Shown one piece after another: positions 9,895-19,535 of a DNA stretch of 64,000 nt (positions within the stretch are counted from its first letter, which is position 1; each line of letters opens with the position of its first letter). A model generated the notes under the pieces. It did not search any database. It was not told the DNA's origin and saw only the letters and a program-made list of their open reading frames with translations. The translations under genes and the position numbers were made by a program. Source of the DNA: Neoroseomonas soli (lineage in GTDB: Bacteria; Pseudomonadota; Alphaproteobacteria; Acetobacterales; Acetobacteraceae); the NCBI RefSeq assembly GCF_018129065.1, contig NZ_JAAEDM010000001.1, forward strand, positions 118,046-182,045, given 5' to 3'.

Positions 9895-11424
9895 TCAGGC
9901 GATTTCCGCCGTTTCGAACGTCAGGCCCGAATAGAAGGTCAGCGCGCCCGGCATGTTGCGGAAGCCGGTCACCTGGCGGCGCATGGCATAGCCCTGGCTG
10001 CGCCAGGTCAGCCCGGCGATCGGCGCCTCCTCGATCGCTACCCGTTCCATTTGCCGGTAGATGTCGCGCCGCTTCTCCTCGTCGAACTCGGCGCGGCCGG
10101 CGGCGAGCAGTTCGGTGATGCGGTCGATCTTCAGCCCGTGGGAGCGGACGTAGGACGGAGCGAGCGAACCGTCGATGAAGTTGGCGATACCGTCCGGATC
10201 GTTGCTGTCCGCAGCCGTGCCCATCACCGCGAGGTCGTACTGTCCGCGATTGCCGATCTGCACGCGCGTCGCCCAATCGGGCAGGTTCAACTCGGCGCGG
10301 ATGCCGACGGCGGCGAGGTGCTGCTGCACCACCTCCGCGGTGTCCTTGTGCATGCCGTACTGCGCGGTGGACAGCAGGGAGCAGGAGATGCCGTTGGCGT
10401 GCCCCGCCTCGGCCAGCAGGCGCTTCGACAGGTCGGGATCGTAGCGCCAGCCGTCCTTGAACTCGGCGTTGTAGTAGGGGCTCGATTCCGCGACCGGCAG
10501 TTGCATCAGGGGCGATCCGCGGCCGAAGAAGGCGGCGCGCACCAGTTCCTCGCGCTTGACCGCATGCGCGACGGCGCGCCGCACGCGCGCATCGTTGAAG
10601 GGCGGGCGCCCGCCGTTGAACACCAGGAACATGAACGCGCCGTCGACCGTGTCCAGCTTGAGGTTCTGGTCGGCGGCGATGGCGTCCATCGACTGCCACG
10701 GCACGTATTCGATCAGATCCACGTCGCCCGAGCGCAGTGCCGCGACGCGCAGGTTCTCGTCCTGATAGGCTACGGCGCGGATGCGCCGCAGCTTCGGGAA
10801 GCCCTGGCGGTGGAAGCCGGGGAAGGCTTCGAGTTCAAGCGACACGCCACGTTCCTGCGCCTTCAGCGTGAACGGGCCGGCGCCGACGAAGGTCCCGCGC
10901 GGTGAATTCCGCGAGATGATGGGCAGGTGGTAGGACGCCATCCACACCGGCAGGGTCGCCACCGGTTCGCGCATGATGATGCGCACCGTGCGGTCATCGG
11001 GGGTCTCCACCCGTTCGACCTTCTGCATCTCGGCACGGAAGTAGGCGGTGGAGCGTTCGGCGGCGATCTGCTCGATCGTCCACTTCACATCCGCGGAGGT
11101 CACCTTCTCACCGTTCTGGAAGCGCACGTCGCGCAGCTTGAACTCCCAGCCGGTGGCACCGGCGCGCTGCCAGGATTCCGCGAGTTCGCCGCGCAGCGAG
11201 CCATCCTCGGCATAGGACGTCAGGCCGCGATAGATCATCAGCTTGATCGTCGCCGCCGCGGTGCCGGTATTGGCCCAGGGCTGGATGCTCGGCGGGAAGC
11301 TCGATAGGCCGAAGGTGAGTTCCCCCGGCGTCGCGGCGCGTGCCCGGTCGGCGCGCAGGAAAGGCAGCATCGCCGAGGCGGCGGCGCCGGCCAGGACGGC
11401 GCGGCGGGTGGCGGACGGACCCAT
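9895..11424 (-). CDS. ABC transporter substrate-binding protein, family 5
   Basis: 509 residues. The N terminus is a twin-arginine-like signal (SATRRAVLAGAAASAML, cut probably after ARA), followed by LTFGLSSFPPSIQPW and the family-5 landmarks KVTSADVKWTIEQI, GAGPFTLKA and RVRRAVAHAVKREELV. It is the receptor of the DppB/DppCD/DppF importer encoded directly downstream and lies just after hyuB. Compared with classical DppA it is of ordinary length. The position between hydantoinase and transporter genes suggests that the imported compound is the hydantoinase substrate or a precursor of it (inference). Confidence 0.93.
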   Translation of the reverse strand: MGPSATRRAVLAGAAASAMLPFLRADRARAATPGELTFGLSSFPPSIQPWANTGTAAATIKLMIYRGLTSYAEDGSLRGELAESWQRAGATGWEFKLRDVRFQNGEKVTSADVKWTIEQIAAERSTAYFRAEMQKVERVETPDDRTVRIIMREPVATLPVWMASYHLPIISRNSPRGTFVGAGPFTLKAQERGVSLELEAFPGFHRQGFPKLRRIRAVAYQDENLRVAALRSGDVDLIEYVPWQSMDAIAADQNLKLDTVDGAFMFLVFNGGRPPFNDARVRRAVAHAVKREELVRAAFFGRGSPLMQLPVAESSPYYNAEFKDGWRYDPDLSKRLLAEAGHANGISCSLLSTAQYGMHKDTAEVVQQHLAAVGIRAELNLPDWATRVQIGNRGQYDLAVMGTAADSNDPDGIANFIDGSLAPSYVRSHGLKIDRITELLAAGRAEFDEEKRRDIYRQMERVAIEEAPIAGLTWRSQGYAMRRQVTGFRNMPGALTFYSGLTFETAEIA

Positions 11425-11466
11425 GCAAACTCTCCCTTCTTCGTGTTGCCCAGACGTGACCCTGCT

Positions 11467-13112
11467 TCAGGCAGTGTAGCCGTAAGCCTCGCGCGCTGTC
11501 CGTTCGGTGATGACGCCTTCGGCGAGGTCGCGCGCGACCGCGGTGCGATCACGGCGGTCCGGCGGGCCGTAGCCGCCCGCGCCGGGGCTGACGACGGCGA
11601 ACCACTGCCCCGCCTTCAGCACCGCGTTGTCCTTGTCGAACACCACGCCGGGGCCGCATTCGACGGCGCCATGCCCGCCCGGGCCACCGCCCAGCAGCCC
11701 CCAGGACCGCGATGACAGGCGGGAGACGTCGACGCGCACCCGGCAGTCCTGGTCCGCGCGGTAGACGCGCCGCAGGCCCATGCCGCCGCGATGGGTACCG
11801 ACGCCGCCGGAATCATCCACCAGCTCGTAGCGCAGCAGCGTCAGCGGATACTCGATCTCCAGCGCCTCGACCGGCAGGTTGGAGGTGTTGGTGACATGCA
11901 CGTGCACGCCGTCCAGCCCGTCCTTGCTGGCGCGCGCGCCCGCACCACCGCCCATGGTCTCGAGATAGACCCAGATCGCGCCGTCCTCGGGCCGCTGGCC
12001 GATGAAGGTCGCGACCGTGCAGACGGAATTGGAGCACGCCGTCACGCGGTCGGGGACCGCCTGCGCCAGGGCGCCCAGGATGAGGTCGGACACGCGCTGG
12101 CAGGTCTGCACGCGGCCGTTCACCGCCGCCGGGTGCACGCAGTTCAGCACGGTGCCGGGCGGAGCCGTGACCGACAGCGGCCGCGCGAGGCCCGCATTGG
12201 GCAGGATGGTCGGGTCCACCACCGACTTCACGACGTAGTAGGCAGTGGCCGCGAGCGCGGTCCAGGTCATGTTCAACCCGGCACGCAGTTGCGGCGGGCT
12301 GTCGAAGTGCAGCGACATGTTGTCGCCCTGGATGGTGACCTTCACCTTCAGGGGCAGCTGCTCGACGACCTCGGTGCTTTCGAAGACGTCCTCGAAGGTC
12401 CAGGTGCCGTCCGGCATGGCCGCGATGCCCGCGCGCATCTTCCGCTCGGCGTAGTCAAGCAGCGCGGCGCCGGCCGCCATCACCGTCGCGGTGCCGTACT
12501 TGGTGCAGAGCGCCTGGAAGCGCTGAACGCCGACGCGGTTGGCCGCCATCTGCGCGCGAAGGTCGGACAGGCGTTCCCGCGGCACCTGGCAGTTCAGCAG
12601 GATGAGGTCGAGCACATCCTTCTGCAACTCGCCGGCGCGGTAGAGCCGCACCGGCGGGATGCGCAGGCCTTCCTGGTAGATGTGCGCATGGCCGCGGTCG
12701 GCGAAGTCGGAATGGTGCGCCAGGTTCACGGTCCAGGCCGCGATCTTCCCGTCGACGAAGATGGGCTCCGCCAGAACGATGTCCGGCAGGTGGGTGCCGC
12801 CGCCTTCGTAGGCGTCATTGCCGACGAAGACGTCGCCGGGCTGCATGTCCTCGACGCGGTGCAGCTTCAGGATGTGCGGCACGATGCCGATGAACGACCC
12901 GAGGTGGATCGGAATGTGTTCCGCCTGGCAGAGCGTGTTGCCCTCGGTGTCGAAGAGCGCGGTGGAACAGTCCCGCCGCTCCTTGATGTTGGTGGAGTAG
13001 GAGGCGCGGATCAGCGCCTCGCCCGTCTCCTCGACGATGGAGGAAAGGGCGGCGCCGATCACCTCGACAGTGATGGGATCGAGCACGGGGGCGTGGGTCA
13101 CAGGCGCGTCGT

Positions 13113-13116
<4 letters not shown>
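11467..13116 (-). CDS. hyuB: Hydantoinase B/oxoprolinase family protein
   Basis: 549 residues, the normal size of the HyuB subunit. The N terminus has DPITVEVIGAALSSIVEETG and ALIRASYSTNIKERRDCS; further on are the metal-site-like stretch GDVFVGNDAYEGGGTHLPD near residue 110, HHSDFADRGH and the C-terminal SPGAGGYGPPDRRD. With HyuA it forms the ATP-dependent ring-opening enzyme family that includes N-methylhydantoin amidohydrolase and 5-oxoprolinase and is related to acetone carboxylase. The start at 13116 overlaps hyuA by 4 bases. The ring substrate (hydantoin, oxoproline or other lactam) cannot be told from sequence alone. Confidence 0.9.
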
Positions 13117-15182
<2,066 letters not shown>

Positions 15183-15288
15183 GCTGCACTTCCCTGTCAC
15201 GGATGAAGACTGCGCTGGGTATGACTATCCGGTTGCAATTCCGCGGCAGGCAAGCACTTATTTCACCTACTGACAGTTAGGGCAGCAA

Positions 15289-15307
15289 TTTTCCGCTGGA
15301 TGGAAAA
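15289..15307. promoter_or_regulatory. Candidate IclR operator in the hyuA/IclR divergent promoter
   Basis: A perfect 6-base inverted repeat, TTTTCC (15289-15294) and GGAAAA (15302-15307), with a 7-base spacer, in the 159-base region between hyuA and the divergent IclR gene. IclR-family operators are often short palindromes of this TTTCC/GGAAA type. The site covers the alternative start at 15300, which supports starting the regulator downstream at 15342. Assignment as an operator is inference. Confidence 0.45.
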
Positions 15308-15341
15308 ATCCTGCGTGCATGAGCAGGACAATGGAGCATCC

Positions 15342-16166
15342 ATGAAAATCACAGAGGACGGTGCAGTCGGCGGCATAGGTCGCGTTTTTCATCTGCTGAG
15401 GCTGCTCTCGGAAGTGGACAGCGGCGGGATGCGACTGACGGATCTCGCTGCGCGCGCCAGCCTGCCGCGCCCCACGGCGCATCGGCTGCTCCGCGCCCTG
15501 ATGGCGGAAGACGCGGTCAGCTTCGACGCGCGCCGCAAGCGCTACACGCTGGGGCTGGGACTTTTCCTGCTGGCGGCGAAGGCGGGCGGTACGCCCGGCC
15601 TGCGCGACATTGCGCGCCCCGTCGTGCTGCGCCTGACCGCGGCGCTCGGAGAAACGCTCTTCCTGCTGGTGCACAATGGCTACGACGCAGTGTGCATCGA
15701 GCGCACCGCAGGACCGCTGCCGATCCGTTCCTTCACTGGCGACATCGGCGGCCGCGTGCCGCTCGGCATGGGGCAGGGCTCGGTCGCCATCCTCGCCTTC
15801 CTGCCGCCGGCGGAACAGGACGAGATCATCCGTCACAACCTCCCGCGCATGCGCGACGTCGGTGGGCCGGACGAAGCGTCCTTGCGGGCCGAACTCGCCG
15901 AGGTCCGGCGCGACGGCTATTGCGGCGGGGGGAGCGGTTTGATCCCCGGTATGGCGGGTCTCGGCGCGCCGATCCTCGACCAGGATGGGCGTGCGGTCGC
16001 GGCGCTGAGCATCGGCACCACCACAGACCGGCTGACGCCGGCACGCAGGCAGATCATAGCCGAGATGCTGCGGCAGGAGGCCGCGATGATCAGCCGCAGC
16101 CTCAATCCCTTCGACCCCGCCCTGCGGCGGGCCGCAGCGGCACTGACGCGTGCTCCCCAGGGCTGA
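15342..16166 (+). CDS. IclR family transcriptional regulator
   Basis: 274 residues. The N-terminal winged helix-turn-helix has IGRVFHLLRLLSEV and LTDLAARASLPRPTAHRLLRAL. The C-terminal IclR ligand domain shows GETLFLLVHNGYDAVCIERT, PLGMGQGSVAILAF and AALSIGTT. Two starts are possible; 15342 is chosen because GGAG lies 5 bases upstream, while the ATG at 15300 has no ribosome site and lies inside an inverted repeat. Family members usually repress a divergent catabolic operon until an aromatic or carboxylic effector binds. Here the divergent target is the hyuA-led run, and the family-3 binding-protein gene downstream may be co-transcribed. Confidence 0.9.
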   Translation: MKITEDGAVGGIGRVFHLLRLLSEVDSGGMRLTDLAARASLPRPTAHRLLRALMAEDAVSFDARRKRYTLGLGLFLLAAKAGGTPGLRDIARPVVLRLTAALGETLFLLVHNGYDAVCIERTAGPLPIRSFTGDIGGRVPLGMGQGSVAILAFLPPAEQDEIIRHNLPRMRDVGGPDEASLRAELAEVRRDGYCGGGSGLIPGMAGLGAPILDQDGRAVAALSIGTTTDRLTPARRQIIAEMLRQEAAMISRSLNPFDPALRRAAAALTRAPQG

Positions 16167-16306
16167 CGCGCGCGCGAATTCGAGGGTGCTCGCCAGCGGC
16201 AATCGACCGTGATGGCCGTTCCTTCCTCGGCGGCGCGGCCCGCGGGCCGATTTGCCGTCTGCACGGCCGCGGACTCTACTGGGGCGCACCCGAACGGAAA
16301 CGGTCC

Positions 16307-17032
16307 ATGTCGCCCGACATCATCGCCCAACTCGCCCCCACCGGCATCCTGCGTGCCGGCATCAACCTCAGCAACTTCCTGCTCGTCACCAGCCGCGACG
16401 AGCATGGCAGCCCGGAAGGCGTCGCCCCCGACATGGCGCGCGCGGTGGCCGAACGGCTTGGCGTGCCGCTGCGCCTGGTGCCCTTTCCGCAGCCCGGCAT
16501 TCTGGCCGACGCCGTGGGCACCGGCGCCTGGGACATCGGCCTGATCGGCGCCGAGCCGCAGCGCGCCGAGAAGATCGCCTTCACCGCCGCCTATGTGGAG
16601 ATCGAGGCGACCTACCTGGTGCCCGCCGGATCGCCGATCGCCACCATGGCGGAGGTGGACCGCCCCGGCGTGCGCATCGCGAGCACGGCGCGCGCGGCCT
16701 ACGACCTCTGGCTCGAGCGCAACATCAGACAGGCCACGCTGCTGCGTGCGGAAAGCATCGACGGCGCCTTCAGGCTGTTCACCGAGCAGGGGCTGGAAGC
16801 CCTCGCCGGCCTGCGACCGCGGCTGCTGAAGGACACCGGGGCACTGCCGGGCTCCCGCATCCTCGATGGCCGGTTCAGCGTCGTGCAGCAGGCCATCGGC
16901 ACGGCTCGCGCCAATGAAGCCGCCGCACGCTTCCTGCAGGACTTCGTCGAGGAAGCGAAGTCGAGCGGCCTGGTGGCGCGGCTGATCGAGAAGCACAAGG
17001 TACGCGGACTGTCGGTCGCGCCCGCCGCCTAG
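16307..17032 (+). CDS. Transporter substrate-binding domain-containing protein (family 3), no signal peptide
   Basis: 241 residues of the amino-acid-type binding fold (SBP_bac_3): GILRAGINLSNFLLVT at the start, GVAPDMARAVAERLGVPL, WDIGLIGAEPQRAEKIAFT and a C-terminal LVARLIEKHKV. The ATG at 16307 has only a weak purine stretch upstream. There is no hydrophobic export signal before the domain, and the upstream codons in the same frame do not supply one. So it is either a cytosolic ligand-binding or sensing protein or has lost its leader. No permease or ATPase for this class is in the window. It follows the IclR gene by 140 bases. Confidence 0.75.
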   Translation: MSPDIIAQLAPTGILRAGINLSNFLLVTSRDEHGSPEGVAPDMARAVAERLGVPLRLVPFPQPGILADAVGTGAWDIGLIGAEPQRAEKIAFTAAYVEIEATYLVPAGSPIATMAEVDRPGVRIASTARAAYDLWLERNIRQATLLRAESIDGAFRLFTEQGLEALAGLRPRLLKDTGALPGSRILDGRFSVVQQAIGTARANEAAARFLQDFVEEAKSSGLVARLIEKHKVRGLSVAPAA

Positions 17033-17039
17033 AGCAGAT

Positions 17040-17138
17040 CCCGATCAGGTGGAATCACCTGATCGGGTGAAGATGCTCGCAAAGACAAGGGCCTGGAGCG
17101 GTGTTCGTGAGTTCAGGCGGACGGAAACCGCTCCAGGC
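17040..17138. repeat. Intergenic repeat with two perfect 12-base inverted repeats
   Basis: The first element is a 12-base stem, CCCGATCAGGTG (17040-17051) and CACCTGATCGGG (17056-17067), with a GAAT loop. The second has arms GCCTGGAGCGGT (17091-17102) and ACCGCTCCAGGC (17127-17138) around a 24-base spacer. Both are perfect. The unit begins 7 bases after the stop of the binding-protein gene. I recall similar paired palindromes as dispersed intergenic repeats in alphaproteobacterial genomes, but could not search. A 12-base piece of the second arm (GGCCTGGAGCGG) recurs at 29885-29896 without its partner. There is no T-run, so a simple terminator is unlikely, though a role in mRNA 3'-end protection is possible. 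Confidence 0.75.
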
Positions 17139-17383
17139 ACGCGGGCAGGGCGCGCAGCGCGCCACGCCCAGATGCGGTTCGCCGCCATGCCGATGAACTC
17201 GGGCTCATCCGCGAGAATGCGGCGCCGGACCTCGGGGTTCTCGTTGTGGCCCATGCCATGATGGAAACCCCAGGACGCGCATTGGCACTGGCGATGCGAC
17301 CGTCATCGGGCATTCGCCGGTCCGCCTGCGTCAGCGGGTCGCATCCTGCGGCATGGCGGGACGTGACCATGGATTCGACGCCG
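17139..17383. other. Intergenic stretch without a clear gene
   Basis: Between the repeat and the LysR gene there is no convincing gene. A minus-strand frame (about 17139-17254) reads MGHNENPEVRRRILADEPEFIG and has a protein-like character, but it runs straight into the repeat and has no ribosome site. It could be the decayed end of a lost gene. I cannot name a family. Confidence 0.4.
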
Positions 17384-18286
17384 TCAGTTCGCGCCGTCCA
17401 CCTCCGCGAGCAGCCAGGCGCGGAACATGCGCAGGGCCGGGAGATCCGCCGAAGCCTCCGCATAGGCGAGCATGTATGCCTCGCCCGTATCCAGGGGGCG
17501 GTCGAAGGGAACGACGAGGCAGCCGCTCGCGAGTTCCTCGACAACGAGGAAGCGCGGCATCAGGGCGATGCCAAGGCCCTGGGCCGCTGCCGCGGCGACC
17601 ATTGCATGGTGGTGGAACTGGGGGCCGCGAAACCCGTCCACGCCCGTCGCCCCCACCATGGTGAGCCAATCCGACCAGGCGCGCGGCCGCGTCGAATGCT
17701 GCAGCAGCGTGTGGTCGGCGAGATCGGCGACGCAGGTCAGGCGCCCGCCTTCGAGCAGTGAAGGGGCGCAAACGGGCACGCGCCGATCAGCGACCAGGGG
17801 ATGGCATGTGACGCCCTGGCGCGCAGCAGCGTCGAGCATGATGGCCGCGTCCACATCCTCCGCCGCGAAATCGAGTGGCGTCGGCCGCGTCGTGTAATTG
17901 CGGAAATTGACGACGATCCGACGATGCGCGGCGTGGAAGCGCGGCATGCGCGGCATCAGCCAGCGCGTGCCGAAGGTTGGCTGCACGGCGAGGGTCAGCG
18001 TGCCGCCGGCGCCCTGATTTGCCAGCACCTCGAGGGTCGCGCTCTCGATCCTTGCCAGCGCCGCGCGCACCTGCGGCGCGTAGGCGGCCCCGGCGGTCGT
18101 CAGCGCCAGGCGCTGCCGCACGCGCAGGAAGAGCCGCACGCCGAGCAACGCCTCCAGCCCGGCGAGCTGACGGCTGACCGCGCTCTGCGTCAGGTGCAAC
18201 TCCTCCGCGGCACGGGAGACGGAAAGATGGCGTGCACAGGCCTCGAAGGCCTGCAATGCAGCAGTCGGTGGGGTGTGGCGGCGCAT
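17384..18286 (-). CDS. LysR family transcriptional regulator (GcvA-like)
   Basis: 300 residues. The helix-turn-helix is near residues 15-45 (HLSVSRAAEELHLTQSAVSRQL, where the first residues begin the helix), and the effector domain has LTLAVQPTFGTRWLMPRMPRF and GIALMPRFLVVEELA, the pattern of GcvA-like regulators. It is divergent from the Bug receptor/hyuAB operon starting at 18496, with 209 bases between. It probably controls that operon in response to the imported compound. It is of standard length and no residue is obviously lost. Confidence 0.9.
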   Translation of the reverse strand: MRRHTPPTAALQAFEACARHLSVSRAAEELHLTQSAVSRQLAGLEALLGVRLFLRVRQRLALTTAGAAYAPQVRAALARIESATLEVLANQGAGGTLTLAVQPTFGTRWLMPRMPRFHAAHRRIVVNFRNYTTRPTPLDFAAEDVDAAIMLDAAARQGVTCHPLVADRRVPVCAPSLLEGGRLTCVADLADHTLLQHSTRPRAWSDWLTMVGATGVDGFRGPQFHHHAMVAAAAAQGLGIALMPRFLVVEELASGCLVVPFDRPLDTGEAYMLAYAEASADLPALRMFRAWLLAEVDGAN

Positions 18287-18314
18287 GGGTCGGTCGCGAC
18301 TTCATTCCATCCCG

Positions 18315-18328
18315 TCATGAAGACATGA
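18315..18328. promoter_or_regulatory. Candidate LysR operator
   Basis: TCATG (18315-18319) and CATGA (18324-18328) form a perfect inverted repeat around AAGA in the divergent promoter between the LysR gene and the Bug receptor. LysR regulators bind short interrupted dyads in such regions. The dyad is short, so chance occurrence is possible. Confidence 0.3.
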
Positions 18329-18495
18329 GGGAGTATCGGTTGTCAGCCCTCCACAGGCCGCGGAACAGTTGAGCCATCACGGAGCAGGGACCTCCCGATC
18401 CGGGCGGCGGGCGCATGAACGGCCCCGCCCCATCCTCGCCGGGGCCAACCCGGCGGCACGGGAGCGCCAGGCGGACGGTGAAGCAAGGAGGCATC

Positions 18496-19485
18496 ATGAC
18501 CGACTCGTTCCGCCCCCTCTCGCGCCGCGTCGTGCTCGGCGGCAGCATCGTCGCATGCGGGCCGGCGGTGCCGGCGCGCGCTGCCTGGGCACCGCAGCAG
18601 CCGATCCGGCTGCTGGTCGGCTACCCGCCAGGCGGGGCCGTGGACATCCTGGTGCGGATCGTCAGCGAGGGCATGCAGCGCGTGCGCGGCGTCGCCTCGG
18701 TGCCCGAGGTGCGCAGCGGCGCATACGGCTTCATCGCCGCCCAGGCGGCAGCGCGCTCCGCGCCCGACGGATACACGCTCGCCAGCGGCATCATGGGGAT
18801 GATGAGCGTCGCACCGGCGATCCCCGGGATTCCCATCCCGCTCGACCTCGACCGCGAGCTGACGCCGGTCATCAATCTGGCCGGCACGCCGATGGCGCTG
18901 GTGGTGCGGCCGGATGCGCCCTTCAACGATGTGGACGGGCTGATCGCCTATGCGAGGCAGAAGGACGGCACGGCAACCTTCGCCTCCTCGGGCAACGGCT
19001 CGATCAATCAGCTCGGCGCGCTGCTCTTCGCCAACGCGGTCGGCGTCAGGATGAACCACATCTCCTACCGCGGCGGCGCGCCGGCGGTGCTCGACGTCTC
19101 GGCCGGACGGGTGGACATGATGGTGGCGAATGTCGCCGAGGTCGCTGGCGGCATCCGCGGCGGGCAGCTCAAGGGCCTCGGCGTGACCGCGGCGCAGCCG
19201 ACGCCGCTGATGCCGGAACTCACGCCGCTGGCCGGCCGCTTCCCGTCGCTCGAGATCAACAACTGGTTCGGCCTGGTGGGGCCCGCGGGACTGCCGGCGG
19301 ATATCCGCGACGGGCTGGCGGAGATCTTCCAGGCCACGTTGCGCGACCCGCAGACGACCCGCACGCTGATGGAGCGCGGCCTCATCCCCATCGGCGAGGC
19401 CGGACCGGCCTTCGCCGACCGTATCCGGCGCGACCGTGCCCGCTGGCGCCAGGTGGTCGAGGCCAACAACATCCGCGGCGACTGA
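18496..19485 (+). CDS. Bug family tripartite tricarboxylate transporter substrate-binding protein
   Basis: 329 residues. The start at 18496 has AGGAGG 5 bases upstream. The signal is twin-arginine-like (LSRRVVLGGS, residues 8-17). The mature part shows the Bug landmarks IRLLVGYPPGGAVDILVRIV, MNHISYRGGAPAVLDVSAGRVDMM and a C-terminal region ending in RDRARWRQVVEANNIRGD. Bug receptors bind carboxylates and other small acids and normally feed a TctA/TctB membrane pair. No tctA or tctB is nearby, as is common for the expanded Bug families of some proteobacteria. It lies 50 bases ahead of hyuA2, so the ligand may be the substrate or product of the second hydantoinase. Confidence 0.93.
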   Translation: MTDSFRPLSRRVVLGGSIVACGPAVPARAAWAPQQPIRLLVGYPPGGAVDILVRIVSEGMQRVRGVASVPEVRSGAYGFIAAQAAARSAPDGYTLASGIMGMMSVAPAIPGIPIPLDLDRELTPVINLAGTPMALVVRPDAPFNDVDGLIAYARQKDGTATFASSGNGSINQLGALLFANAVGVRMNHISYRGGAPAVLDVSAGRVDMMVANVAEVAGGIRGGQLKGLGVTAAQPTPLMPELTPLAGRFPSLEINNWFGLVGPAGLPADIRDGLAEIFQATLRDPQTTRTLMERGLIPIGEAGPAFADRIRRDRARWRQVVEANNIRGD

Positions 19486-19535
19486 CCGGCCGCTCGTCCT
19501 TCTTCCATCATTCATCGCTGCCCCCAAGGAGCACC

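Noticed and set aside
15300..15341. Upstream ATG for the IclR regulator
   Set aside because: No ribosome site, and it lies within the TTTTCC/GGAAAA dyad; the ATG at 15342 has GGAG at proper distance.
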